9,757 bases of DNA, taken from Clostridiales bacterium (GTDB lineage: Bacteria; Bacillota; Clostridia; Lutisporales; Lutisporaceae). The translations under genes were made by a program, and so were the position numbers. Each line of letters starts with the position of its first letter. Positions within the stretch are counted from its first letter, which is position 1. Below, in pieces: positions 1-6,589 of this stretch. The stretch spans positions 1 to 9,757 of the forward strand of contig DUSG01000241.1 in the NCBI GenBank assembly GCA_012842725.1. Reading direction: 5' to 3'. The notes under the pieces were generated by a model. That model did no database searches, was not told where the DNA came from, and saw nothing but the letters and a program-made list of their open reading frames with translations.

Positions 1-1
1 A

Positions 2-61
2 ATATCCTATGGCATAAGAAATTTCAATAGATTTAGGAACAGAATCCTACATATATGCTAA
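2..61 (+). CDS. C-terminal end of an ISL3-family transposase (partial)
   Basis: Only 19 codons and the TAA stop are inside the window; the frame is open to the left edge. The tail reads ISYGIRNFNRFRNRILHIC. The motif SYGxRNFxxFRxRIL resembles the C-terminus of ISL3-family DDE transposases (IS204/IS1001/IS1096/IS1165 group), and the frame ends about 160 bases before a GGCTCTTT terminal repeat, as expected for such an element. The catalytic domain is not visible, so activity cannot be assessed. The gene runs opposite to all complete genes in the window and converges on the transporter gene at 272-1678. Confidence 0.65.
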   Translation: MSYGIRNFNRFRNRILHIC

Positions 62-173
62 ATCAACAACTAAAATACCTAAAAAACCGCAGTCAACGAG
101 AGTTGGCTTATTAAGTGTGCAAAAAACATCATTATCACCTAGATAACACTAAAATGCTCATAAAACGAGTTAA

Positions 174-200
174 GGGCAGGAATCTTTAAGATTCCCACCC
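174..200. repeat. Subterminal hairpin inside the ISL3-like end
   Basis: GGAATCTT (179-186) and AAGATTCC (188-195) are perfect inverted arms around one base, and GGG (174-176) pairs with CCC (198-200) across a CA/CA mismatch. There is no T-run directly after it on either strand, so it is not a typical intrinsic terminator. It lies just inside the terminal repeat and may be part of the transposase-binding end or a structure that blocks read-through. Its role is inferred. Confidence 0.5.
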
Positions 201-219
201 CAACAATTGACAAAGAGCC
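194..219 (-). repeat. Terminal inverted repeat (right) of the ISL3-like element
   Basis: Read from the outside inward on the minus strand the end begins GGCTCTTTGTCAATTGTTGG. The GGCTCTT start matches the consensus seen at the ends of IS204/IS1165-type elements. The partner repeat is outside the window, so the inner limit of the repeat is approximate. Confidence 0.6.
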
Positions 220-220
220 T

Positions 221-260
221 TAAAAAATAAAGGGTCTGGCATTTAAGCCAGACCCTTTAT
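221..260 (-). terminator. Strong intrinsic terminator of the NSS transporter gene
   Basis: Bases 227-240 and 247-260 form a perfect 14-bp stem (core AGGGTCTGGC / GCCAGACCCT) around the 6-base loop ATTTAA. In the minus direction the stem is followed by a T-run (complement of 221-227). It begins about 12 bases after the transporter stop codon. In the plus direction it could also stop transcription coming out of the insertion sequence, though the T-run on that side is weaker. The insertion sequence ends directly beside the T-run. Confidence 0.9.
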
Positions 261-271
261 ATTATCTTGTT

Positions 272-1678
272 TTATAGTTTATTGGAGAATATTGCAAGTA
301 CTACAATTATCAAGAGACCAAATATCATCAAGCTTGTTTGTTCTATAGCCATTATTCCCATAACAGCAACTATACCTATCAATATAGGAATAACATATTT
401 GACTAAAACATACCATGCTTCAAACAAACCAAATGATACTGTACCTCCATTTGTAAGCTCGTCTTTAAGATCTTCTTTCTTAACAAACCAACCTGTAAAT
501 ATAGCAAGAAGCATACCGCCGATTGCCAGGAATATCTTATCAGTTAAAATATCAAAGAAGTCAAAGAATCCTACTCCCAAGACTTTTACTCCTGCCAATG
601 CACCCAGTGATAGTGATGACAGTATGCACAGCACAGCCATAACTATAGCAGTACCATAAACCGCAGGCTTTCTAGCCATTTTCCTTTCATCTATTAGATA
701 TGCAACAACAACTTCCAGCAAGGATACTGAAGAAGTAAGAGCTGCAATCATTAGAGCTAAGAAGAATATTGCTGAGAATAGAACTCCCATTCCACCCATT
801 TCAGCAAATATAGTGGGGGCAACAACGAAAACAAGACCAGGACCGGCTGCTGGTTCCATTCCAAATGCAAATATTGCTGGGAACAAAGCTATACCTGCTA
901 ATAAAGCAACGCTTGTATCCATCATTGTTACAATCAATGCATTGTTTGGAAGTTTTTCCTGCTTATTAAGATAACTACCATATGTTATCATACAACCCAT
1001 ACCTAGACTTAGTGAGAAGAATGCCTGACCTAATGCTGCCAGGAAAGTCTGGCCTGTTACCTTTGAGAAATCTGGTTTAAATAAGAACTCTAAACCTGCA
1101 CCTGATCCAGGTAAGCTTAAACTCTTTACAGCAACGACAATCAACAGTACATACAGCATAGGCATCAAAATCTTGCCAGCCTTCTCAATTCCTCCTGCAA
1201 CGCCTTTAGCTACTATATATACATTTATAGCCAGGTAAATAACCATCCATATCAATGGTTCTACTGAGTTTCCTATAAAAGCACCAAATGCATCTCCTAT
1301 AGCTTCTGGTGCTCCAAGAAGTCCTGTAAAAGACTTAAATATATAAGCTAGTGCCCATCCACCAACAACTGGATAGAAACCCATGATAAAGAATGCACTT
1401 AGCACTCCCAATACTCCTGCAAAAGTCCATCTTGGGCTATAGCTCTTATATGCTCCTACTGCTGCTAAACTAGTTCTTCTTCCTACTGCAAATTCGGCAA
1501 TCATAATACTAAGTCCAACAAATACAACACAACCTAAATAAATAACTATAAATGCGCCTCCACCATTTTCACCGGTCAAGTAAGGGAATCTCCAAATGTT
1601 TCCTAATCCAACTGCTGAACCAGCCGCTGCCATGATAAAACCTATTCGAGAACCCCAGTTTTCTCTTTTTTGTTCCAT
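272..1678 (-). CDS. Sodium-dependent transporter, neurotransmitter:sodium symporter (NSS/SNF) family
   Basis: A 468-residue integral membrane protein expected to import an amino acid or related solute with sodium. The NSS signature is clear in TM1: AVGLGNIWRFPYLTGENGGG at about residues 22-41, where the family has its unwound helix with the Na+ and substrate sites. TM3 carries GFYPVVGGW (100-108), TM6 the glycine-rich break SLGMG (224-228), and TM8 ALTSSVSLLE (313-322), which corresponds to the Na2-site helix of LeuT. I count 11 to 12 hydrophobic segments, the last ending at the C-terminus. The start is ATG at 1678, preceded by AAAGGAAGGTG; an upstream in-frame ATG at 1711 lacks a good site. 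Many bacterial members (MhsT, TnaT, LeuT) carry hydrophobic or aromatic amino acids, but the substrate cannot be read from sequence alone. It is transcribed alone, with its own terminator and a 378-base upstream region. Confidence 0.93.
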   Translation of the reverse strand: MEQKRENWGSRIGFIMAAAGSAVGLGNIWRFPYLTGENGGGAFIVIYLGCVVFVGLSIMIAEFAVGRRTSLAAVGAYKSYSPRWTFAGVLGVLSAFFIMGFYPVVGGWALAYIFKSFTGLLGAPEAIGDAFGAFIGNSVEPLIWMVIYLAINVYIVAKGVAGGIEKAGKILMPMLYVLLIVVAVKSLSLPGSGAGLEFLFKPDFSKVTGQTFLAALGQAFFSLSLGMGCMITYGSYLNKQEKLPNNALIVTMMDTSVALLAGIALFPAIFAFGMEPAAGPGLVFVVAPTIFAEMGGMGVLFSAIFFLALMIAALTSSVSLLEVVVAYLIDERKMARKPAVYGTAIVMAVLCILSSLSLGALAGVKVLGVGFFDFFDILTDKIFLAIGGMLLAIFTGWFVKKEDLKDELTNGGTVSFGLFEAWYVLVKYVIPILIGIVAVMGIMAIEQTSLMIFGLLIIVVLAIFSNKL

Positions 1679-1704
1679 TATTACACCTTCCTTTCTCTTT
1701 TTAT

Positions 1705-1757
1705 AACCCATAGGAAAGAAAAAGTATTACTAATTTATAAACTTTCCATCTTGGGTT
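1705..1757 (-). promoter_or_regulatory. Possible 5' UTR stem-loop ahead of the NSS transporter
   Basis: Two sets of arms pair in register on the minus-strand transcript: AACCCA with TGGGTT (1752-1757 and 1705-1710) and GGAAAG with CTTTCC (1742-1747 and 1713-1718), separated by a small internal loop. The structure ends about 14 bases before the ribosome binding site AAAGGAAGG. The CTTTCC arm could instead pair loosely with that AGGAAG, which would allow a switch between open and masked states. No T-box or known riboswitch motif is visible; a regulatory role is inference. Confidence 0.3.
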
Positions 1758-1829
1758 CTAAGAAAAGCTCAAGAATTGAATAAGATGAATTAAGCCTTTC
1801 TTAACGTAATATATTTATTGCTAACCAAG

Positions 1830-1857
1830 ATAATATTTTACTCATCACCCCTTTCAA
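1830..1857 (-). promoter_or_regulatory. Candidate sigma-A-type promoter for the NSS transporter
   Basis: On the minus strand TTGAAA (1852-1857, 5 of 6 to TTGACA) is followed after 16 bases by TATTAT (1830-1835, 5 of 6 to TATAAT). This would start transcription near 1823 and give a leader of about 145 bases before the transporter ATG. The surroundings are very AT-rich, so chance matches are likely and other promoters are possible. Confidence 0.45.
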
Positions 1858-1871
1858 AAAATTGCTCTTTT

Positions 1872-1894
1872 ATTTATTCTACATGAGAATAAAT
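1872..1894. repeat. Perfect 9-bp inverted repeat upstream of the NSS transporter
   Basis: ATTTATTCT (1872-1880) and AGAATAAAT (1886-1894) are exact inverted arms with a 5-base centre. No T-run follows on either strand, so it does not look like a terminator. It lies about 15 bases upstream of the candidate -35 box, a place suited to a dimeric regulator binding site. It does not match a regulator consensus I can name with confidence. Confidence 0.45.
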
Positions 1895-1921
1895 TTCCCT
1901 TCTATTATTCTTAATTTTTTA

Positions 1922-1936
1922 AGTTTTCAGAAACTA
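1922..1936. promoter_or_regulatory. CodY-box-like site upstream of the NSS transporter
   Basis: AGTTTTCAGAAACTA matches the CodY consensus AATTTTCWGAAAATT at 12 of 15 positions. CodY represses amino acid uptake and catabolism genes in low-G+C Gram-positive bacteria when branched-chain amino acids and GTP are plentiful, which would fit an amino acid transporter. The site is about 65 bases upstream of the candidate -35 box, and AT-rich DNA gives such matches by chance, so the assignment is tentative. Confidence 0.3.
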
Positions 1937-1983
1937 TTCTATTTACTAAATATTTACAATGCTTACCATATTTCTATGATTCT

Positions 1984-2020
1984 AAAAATAAAAATATTGT
2001 TGTAATTATATAATATTTTT
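1984..2020 (-). terminator. Weak AT-only hairpin after pyrE, possible operon terminator
   Basis: On the minus strand AAAAATATT (2012-2020) can pair with AATATTTTT (1990-1998) over a 13-base loop, followed by more T residues (1984-1989). It begins about 37 bases after the pyrE stop. The stem has no G-C pair, so it would be weak, but it is the best candidate for the end of the pyr operon transcript in the gap. The rest of 1679-2056 contains no convincing gene. Confidence 0.35.
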
Positions 2021-2056
2021 TTCCACGATTCAACATTTGATAAATTATTAACTTTT

Positions 2057-2629
2057 TCATATTTCTCTACTACCTGGCTTATATAGCGGATATCCTTGTA
2101 TACATAAAGGGCATTTATCAGCATCATAGGCTTCAACATCTACTATTAAAACACTTTCAAATGGGCACTTGAAATCTGCCAACCCATTGTTTCTATCTAT
2201 TACTGAACCAACAGCCACTACGCTGCTTCCCAATCTCTCAACCAAATCAATAACTTCTTTGACAGAACCTCCAGTTGTAACCACATCTTCCACAACTGCA
2301 ACTCTGGAGCCTTTTTTGATTTCAAACCCTCTTCTAAGTTTCATAACTCCATTTTCTCTTTCCGTGAATAAAGCTTTCAGCCCCAGTTGTCTAGCCACCT
2401 CATACGCAAGTATTATTCCGCCAATAGCAGGTCCAATTACAACATTTGCTTTATATTTTTTCAACTTATCAGCCAGTTCTTTTGAAATAGCTTCACTATA
2501 TTCTGGATATTGAAACAGCTTGGCACATTGAAGATATTTATTGCTGTGCTTCCCGGAAGTAAGCAAAAAGTGTCCCTCTAACAGTACATTACACTTAATT
2601 AATATTTCATTAATCTCTTTATTATTCAT
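2057..2629 (-). CDS. pyrE: Orotate phosphoribosyltransferase (PyrE)
   Basis: A 190-residue cytoplasmic enzyme that joins orotate to PRPP, giving orotidine 5'-phosphate, the fifth step of UMP synthesis. The PRPP-binding signature VVEDVVTTGGS is at residues 112-122 with the acidic pair E114/D115. The flexible-loop region TERENG (89-94) and GPAIGGI (66-72) also fit the family. The C-terminus KCPLCIQGYPLYKPGSR, with a CxxC pair at 173/176, is typical of the clostridial/Thermus-type PyrE subgroup rather than the enterobacterial form. The start is ATG at 2629, preceded by GGAGGAG; an ATG at 2647 overlaps that ribosome binding site and is rejected. The start overlaps the end of pyrD by 8 bases, suggesting translational coupling. 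It is the last gene of the pyr operon. Confidence 0.95.
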   Translation of the reverse strand: MNNKEINEILIKCNVLLEGHFLLTSGKHSNKYLQCAKLFQYPEYSEAISKELADKLKKYKANVVIGPAIGGIILAYEVARQLGLKALFTERENGVMKLRRGFEIKKGSRVAVVEDVVTTGGSVKEVIDLVERLGSSVVAVGSVIDRNNGLADFKCPFESVLIVDVEAYDADKCPLCIQGYPLYKPGSREI

Positions 2630-3539
2630 GATATACAACTCCTCCATTGATTTTGATTTCTTTCGGACTGTTTATGTTATTCTTTATCATATACTCTTCT
2701 ATACCCTTTAATATTTCTACAGGAGCCAATGGATTGTAAAAATTCGCTGTACCTATTGAAATGGCATCTGCTCCTGCCATAATAAATTCAATGGCATCCC
2801 TCCAATTGCTGATACCCCCCATACCGATTATGGGAATGTTAACTTTCTGGGCAACCTGCCAAACCATCCTTAAAGCAATAGGTTTGATTGCCGGTCCGGA
2901 TAACCCTGCTACAATGTTATGAAAAAAAGGTTTTCTGTTGTCAATATCTATTGCCATACCCATTAAAGTATTTATAAGAGATATGCAATCTGCTCCTGCC
3001 TTTTCAGCGGCCATTGCCATTTCACTTATATCTGTCACATTTGGGGATAATTTAACTATTAAAGGAATATTTGTGGCCTTTCTAACTTCTTTTGTAACTT
3101 CATAAATTGATTCAGGTTTAGTCCCAAAAGTTATGCCTCCTTCTTTTACATTGGGACATGAAACATTAAGCTCGATGAAATCTACATGCTCGTTTAACTT
3201 CTCTGCCATCAATGAGTATTCCTCAATGGTATTACCTGAGATGTTTGCAATTATAGGTACATCATATTTCCTTAAAAATGGAAGTTCCTTTTCCAGAAAA
3301 CCATCCAACCCGGGGTTTTCAAGTCCAACACTGTTTAATATCCCTGCAGGTGTCTCCATTATCCTCGGAGGTTTATTCCCCTTCCTGGGTTTAAGGGTAA
3401 TACCCTTTACTGCTATTCCTCCCAACAGTTTGAGATCATAAAAGTTTGCGTATTCTTTTGCGAATCCAAAGGTACCAGAAGATACCAGTACAGGATTTTT
3501 CAACTTCTTTCCTCCTATATAAACGCTCAAATCAATCAT
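2622..3539 (-). CDS. pyrD: Dihydroorotate dehydrogenase B (NAD+), catalytic subunit (PyrD, class 1B)
   Basis: A 305-residue FMN enzyme that oxidises dihydroorotate to orotate. The active-site loop ELNVSCPNVKEGG carries the catalytic base Cys128, the residue used by class 1 enzymes (class 2 uses Ser). Other family marks are SSGTFGF (residues 20-26), NSVGLENPG (69-77), IVKLSPN (161-167), the phosphate-binding IGMGGI stretch near 238, and SIGTANF further on. Class 1B enzymes pass electrons to an FAD/[2Fe-2S] partner, and that partner, PyrK, is encoded directly upstream. The start is ATG at 3539, preceded by AAGGAAGTGAG; a TTG one codon earlier is possible but less likely. It overlaps the end of pyrK by 8 bases and the start of pyrE by 8 bases. 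Confidence 0.96.
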   Translation of the reverse strand: MIDLSVYIGGKKLKNPVLVSSGTFGFAKEYANFYDLKLLGGIAVKGITLKPRKGNKPPRIMETPAGILNSVGLENPGLDGFLEKELPFLRKYDVPIIANISGNTIEEYSLMAEKLNEHVDFIELNVSCPNVKEGGITFGTKPESIYEVTKEVRKATNIPLIVKLSPNVTDISEMAMAAEKAGADCISLINTLMGMAIDIDNRKPFFHNIVAGLSGPAIKPIALRMVWQVAQKVNIPIIGMGGISNWRDAIEFIMAGADAISIGTANFYNPLAPVEILKGIEEYMIKNNINSPKEIKINGGVVYHE

Positions 3540-4287
3540 CAAGGCTCACTTCCTTACTATTAAATACTGGTCCGTCTGAACACACTTTTTTATATTCTTC
3601 AATGTTGCTGCTTTGACAAGCACATACGAGACAAGCTCCTATCCCGCACCCCATCCTTTCTTCCATAGAAAGATAACATTCAACCTGATTCTTTTCACAG
3701 AGTCTTTTTATAGCACTTAACATTTTCCTGGGGCCACAAGCATATACGACATCATAAAAACTTATATTTTTTTCAAGAGCTTCCATGGGATAACCTTTAG
3801 ACCCTCTGCTTCCGTTCTCAGTATAGATGTAAATATCATCTGAACAGCTCATAAATTCTTCAATCATATAAACTTCATCTTTAAAACCAAGATATATATC
3901 AGCCTTTTTCAACCTTTTGCTCAAGTATAGCAGCGGTGCTACTCCAATTCCTCCTCCAATTATTGATGTTCTTTTATTCTCAAATATGGGGAAGCCCTTA
4001 CCTAAAGGCCCCATTATATCCAAATAATCTCCTGGTTTTATGCCAGAAAAAAGACTCGTTCCTTTACCGCATACTCTATAAAGCAATGTAATCCGACCTT
4101 TGTCTTGTTCCAAATCACAAATGCTTATAGGTCTTCTCAATAAAGGGTCATAATTTTGGCTCGGTTTAATATGAAGAAATTGACCGGGTAATGCTTCCTT
4201 TGATATACTTTTGGATTCTATGACCATTTTGTAGACAGCATCAGCGACTTCATAATTGGACAATATCTTGCAAAATTCTCTTTTCAT
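3532..4287 (-). CDS. pyrK: Dihydroorotate dehydrogenase electron transfer subunit (PyrK)
   Basis: A 251-residue FAD and [2Fe-2S] protein that takes electrons from PyrD and gives them to NAD+. The N-terminal ferredoxin-reductase-like FAD domain includes RRPIS (residues 51-55) and GKGTSLFSG (74-82). The nucleotide-binding fold starts at IIGGGIGVAPL (about 109-119). The C-terminal iron-sulfur cluster motif has Cys214, 219, 222 and 236 in the pattern C-x4-C-x2-C-x13-C, with the usual EERMGCGIGAC lead-in and C-x-DGPVF end. Length agrees with B. subtilis PyrK (about 256). The start is ATG at 4287 after AGGAGG with 7 bases of spacing; a TTG at 4305 falls on the end of pyrF and is rejected. It starts 11 bases after the pyrF stop and overlaps pyrD. 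Confidence 0.95.
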   Translation of the reverse strand: MKREFCKILSNYEVADAVYKMVIESKSISKEALPGQFLHIKPSQNYDPLLRRPISICDLEQDKGRITLLYRVCGKGTSLFSGIKPGDYLDIMGPLGKGFPIFENKRTSIIGGGIGVAPLLYLSKRLKKADIYLGFKDEVYMIEEFMSCSDDIYIYTENGSRGSKGYPMEALEKNISFYDVVYACGPRKMLSAIKRLCEKNQVECYLSMEERMGCGIGACLVCACQSSNIEEYKKVCSDGPVFNSKEVSLDD

Positions 4288-4298
4288 CTGTTTTCCTC

Positions 4299-5231
4299 CT
4301 ACCAAGCTAGCTTCCCATTCAGCTCTAGATACATATTTATTTCGTCTCTCATATCCAATACTGCCTTTCTGGCGGCTGCACCATATGACATTTGGTCAAA
4401 ATCATATCTGTACTTTTCCAATTGATAGGCTCCAATAATACCTCTGGAAGAATTAATTATAGCCCCTAAACCGTCCTGATTGAAATATCCAGATAAATCA
4501 GAAGCTACTGCACCCTGAGCTCCATATCCAGGTACAAGAAAGTAACAGTTTTTCAATCTCTTGCGTAAGTTTTCCCCTTCCTCTTTAAAAGTACCTCCTA
4601 CTACAGCTCCTACAAAGCTGTATCCTCTTTGACCTACATAATCTTTGCCAAGGTTAATTACCAAGTCAGCAACATGTTCATAAACTTTCTTTCCTTCGCA
4701 AATCAGATCTTGAATTTCAATAGACGATTTATTTGATGTTTTTACAAGAATGAATATTCCTTTATCTTGTTCTAAGCACTTATCTATAAACGGTATTATA
4801 GAATCACTACCCATATATGGATTAACAGTTACCGCATCGCAATCCAATGACCATTCATCATTACCAAAATAATATTCTGCATATGCTTCGCAAGTACTTC
4901 CTATATCTCCTCTTTTTATATCAGCTATAACCATTAGCTCCTTCTTTTTTGCATATCTACACACTTCCTCCAAAGCTTTTAACCCCTTAGAACCATATTT
5001 TTCGAAAAATGCTATTTGAGGTTTTATTGCCGGAACAATATCATAAACATTATCAATTATGTGTATACAGAATTCGTAAAGCATTTCAGTCAAATCATCT
5101 ATATTCCCATCATTTCTACCAAGATATTTTTCCTTAAGAAAATCAGGAATTATATTATAGCTTGGATCTATACCTACAATACAATGGTTTCTAAGGCTTA
5201 TTATTCTGTCAATAAGTTTATCTGTAAACAT
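4299..5231 (-). CDS. pyrF: Orotidine 5'-phosphate decarboxylase, long (type 2) form (PyrF)
   Basis: A 310-residue TIM-barrel enzyme that decarboxylates OMP to UMP, the last step of the pathway. The catalytic DxKxxD array is DIKRGD (Asp104, Lys106, Asp109). The N-terminal IVGIDPS (about 18-24) and the phosphate-binding VPGYGAQG in the second half are also family marks. At 310 residues it is clearly longer than the 230-240 residues of the B. subtilis or E. coli enzyme and fits the type 2 subfamily found in mycobacteria, Myxococcus and many Clostridia. The start is ATG at 5231, 8 bases after GGAAGG; a GTG at 5240 overlaps the ribosome binding site and is rejected. The start lies inside the end of pyrC, a 14-base overlap that suggests coupled translation. 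Confidence 0.95.
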   Translation of the reverse strand: MFTDKLIDRIISLRNHCIVGIDPSYNIIPDFLKEKYLGRNDGNIDDLTEMLYEFCIHIIDNVYDIVPAIKPQIAFFEKYGSKGLKALEEVCRYAKKKELMVIADIKRGDIGSTCEAYAEYYFGNDEWSLDCDAVTVNPYMGSDSIIPFIDKCLEQDKGIFILVKTSNKSSIEIQDLICEGKKVYEHVADLVINLGKDYVGQRGYSFVGAVVGGTFKEEGENLRKRLKNCYFLVPGYGAQGAVASDLSGYFNQDGLGAIINSSRGIIGAYQLEKYRYDFDQMSYGAAARKAVLDMRDEINMYLELNGKLAW

Positions 5232-6519
5232 TGATTGCACCTTCCTTTTCGTATACTATCTTCCCCTTTGCAATGGTCATTACTACTTCAGCGTTCAATC
5301 TTCTCCCATGATAAGGAGTATTTTTCCCTTTAGATATCAGTTTGTTTCTATCAACCACAAACTCAGAATTTAAGTCTATTATTGCTATATCAGCTTTACT
5401 TCCTTCTTTTATTTCACCTCCGTCAATTCCCAAAATCTTGGATGGATTATAGCTCATCTTTTTTACTAATTGGTTTAATGTTAAAACTCCGCTTTTTACC
5501 AAATGGGTATAGCATACAGAGAAACTCAACTCAATGCCTGAAATACCATTAGCAGCCTTGTAAAAATCCATTGGCTTATCTGATATATTATGGGGAGCAT
5601 GATCTGTAGCAATTACATCTATAATCCCGTCCTTTAATCCTTTTTTTAATGCGCTAACATCTTTCATCTCCCTTAAAGGAGGATTAACTTTATAATTTGT
5701 GTCATTTTCTTTGATATCATCTTCAGTCAAAGAAATATGATGGGGTGTTACTTCACAACTGACTTTTATTCCTTTGTTTTTAGCCATTTTTATCAAATTC
5801 AGAGAACCTTCTGTACTTATATGGGCAATGTGTATAGAAGCACCTGTTTGCTCAGCAAGCATAATATCTCTCATCACTTGTAACTCCTCAGCAATTTTGG
5901 GTATACCTTTTAAATCAAGTTTGTAAGAAGTCTTTCCTTCATTTATAACTCCGCCTTTTGACAGATATATGTCCTCACAGTGATCGATTACAGTAAAACC
6001 ATGAATCAACGATTCCTCAAGACATTCAAGCATTATTTTAGTATTCATTATAGGATTACCATCGTCAGAAAAAAATTTTATCCCTTCATCTACCATTGAG
6101 CGGAAATCACATTTTTCAATGCCTTGTTGGTTTATTGTAAGGGCTCCTATTGGAATAACTTTAATTTTACTACTTCTAGCTATTATTTTTTTTAATTCCC
6201 GAATGGCATCTATATTGTCTATTACAGGCTTTGTATTCGGCATGCAGCAAATTGTTGTATAGCCACCTTTTGCAGCAGCCTCAGTTCCGCTTTCAACTGT
6301 TTCTTTATATTCAAAACCCGGTTCTCTCAGATGACAATGTAAGTCTACAAAGCCAGGTACTATTACCTTTCCTTGTGCGTCAATACACATGTAGGCATTT
6401 ATATCAGTTATTTTCTCCTTTACCTTTTCTATTTTGTCTTTCACAATAAAAATGTCACAAAAATTCTTGTAATCATTTATTCCATCGATAATTTTACAGT
6501 TCTTAATGAGTATATTCAT
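5218..6519 (-). CDS. pyrC: Dihydroorotase, class I (PyrC)
   Basis: A 433-residue zinc amidohydrolase that cyclises carbamoyl-aspartate to dihydroorotate. Visible metal and catalytic residues are His61 and His63 in DLHCHLREPG, Asp153 in FFSDDGNP, His180 in IDHCED, His233 in IHIAHIST, and Asp306 in IATDHAPH. CCMPNT (91-96) is part of the substrate site. Length and layout fit the class I, B. subtilis/Aquifex-type enzyme rather than the shorter class II E. coli form. The start is ATG at 6519, preceded by AAAGGAGGT with 8 bases of spacing. In Aquifex-type bacteria this class forms a complex with aspartate carbamoyltransferase; no pyrB is present here, which makes its partner an open question. A terminator-like hairpin lies between pyrR and this gene. 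Confidence 0.96.
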   Translation of the reverse strand: MNILIKNCKIIDGINDYKNFCDIFIVKDKIEKVKEKITDINAYMCIDAQGKVIVPGFVDLHCHLREPGFEYKETVESGTEAAAKGGYTTICCMPNTKPVIDNIDAIRELKKIIARSSKIKVIPIGALTINQQGIEKCDFRSMVDEGIKFFSDDGNPIMNTKIMLECLEESLIHGFTVIDHCEDIYLSKGGVINEGKTSYKLDLKGIPKIAEELQVMRDIMLAEQTGASIHIAHISTEGSLNLIKMAKNKGIKVSCEVTPHHISLTEDDIKENDTNYKVNPPLREMKDVSALKKGLKDGIIDVIATDHAPHNISDKPMDFYKAANGISGIELSFSVCYTHLVKSGVLTLNQLVKKMSYNPSKILGIDGGEIKEGSKADIAIIDLNSEFVVDRNKLISKGKNTPYHGRRLNAEVVMTIAKGKIVYEKEGAINVYR

Positions 6520-6551
6520 TATTCATTACCTCCTTTAGCTGTAATAAGCGC

Positions 6552-6589
6552 AAAAAAATAGAGTAGCCAAATAATTAACTACTCGTATT
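6552..6589 (-). terminator. Terminator-like hairpin between pyrR and pyrC
   Basis: On the minus strand GAGTAG (6579-6584) pairs with CTACTC (6561-6566) across a 12-base loop. The stem can extend by AATA/TATT around a bulged C, and a run of seven T residues follows closely (complement of 6552-6558). The pyrR stop codon TAG is part of the first arm. No PyrR-binding loop (AGTCC...GAG) is visible in the gap or in the end of pyrR, so this may be a partial terminator that lowers expression of pyrC onward rather than a second PyrR-controlled attenuator. Confidence 0.55.

Larger units (their letters stand above)
1..219 (+). mobile_element. Right end of an ISL3-like insertion sequence (partial, runs off the window)
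   Basis: The stretch holds the last codons of a transposase (2-61), about 110 bases of non-coding tail, a hairpin (174-200) and a terminal sequence ending at 219. Read inward on the minus strand the terminus begins GGCTCTTTGTCAATTG, which has the GGCTCTT start typical of ISL3-family inverted repeats. The element ends directly beside the AT-rich bases TTAAAAAA (220-227); this family duplicates 8 bp on insertion, so these bases may be one copy of the target repeat. The left end and the other copy lie outside the window, so element length and intactness cannot be judged. Family assignment rests on the terminus plus the short transposase tail. Confidence 0.72.

Noticed and set aside
267..659. Plus-strand open frame of 130 codons inside the transporter gene
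   Set aside because: It is antisense to a clear NSS transporter, has low-complexity composition typical of a shadow frame, and no ribosome binding site. The same holds for the plus-strand frames at 2169-2513, 3133-3441, 8721-9170 and 9350-9628.
1801..1845. 14-codon frame MSKILSWLAINILR with GGGGTG in front, a possible leader peptide for the transporter
   Set aside because: It overlaps the best candidate promoter (1830-1857), the spacing of the ribosome binding site to ATG is very short, and no terminator or switch linked to it is visible. It would deserve another look if transcription starts upstream of 1860.
1940..1952. 13-base AT palindrome TATTTACTAAATA
   Set aside because: Short and made almost only of A and T in a very AT-rich gap, so chance is a sufficient explanation.
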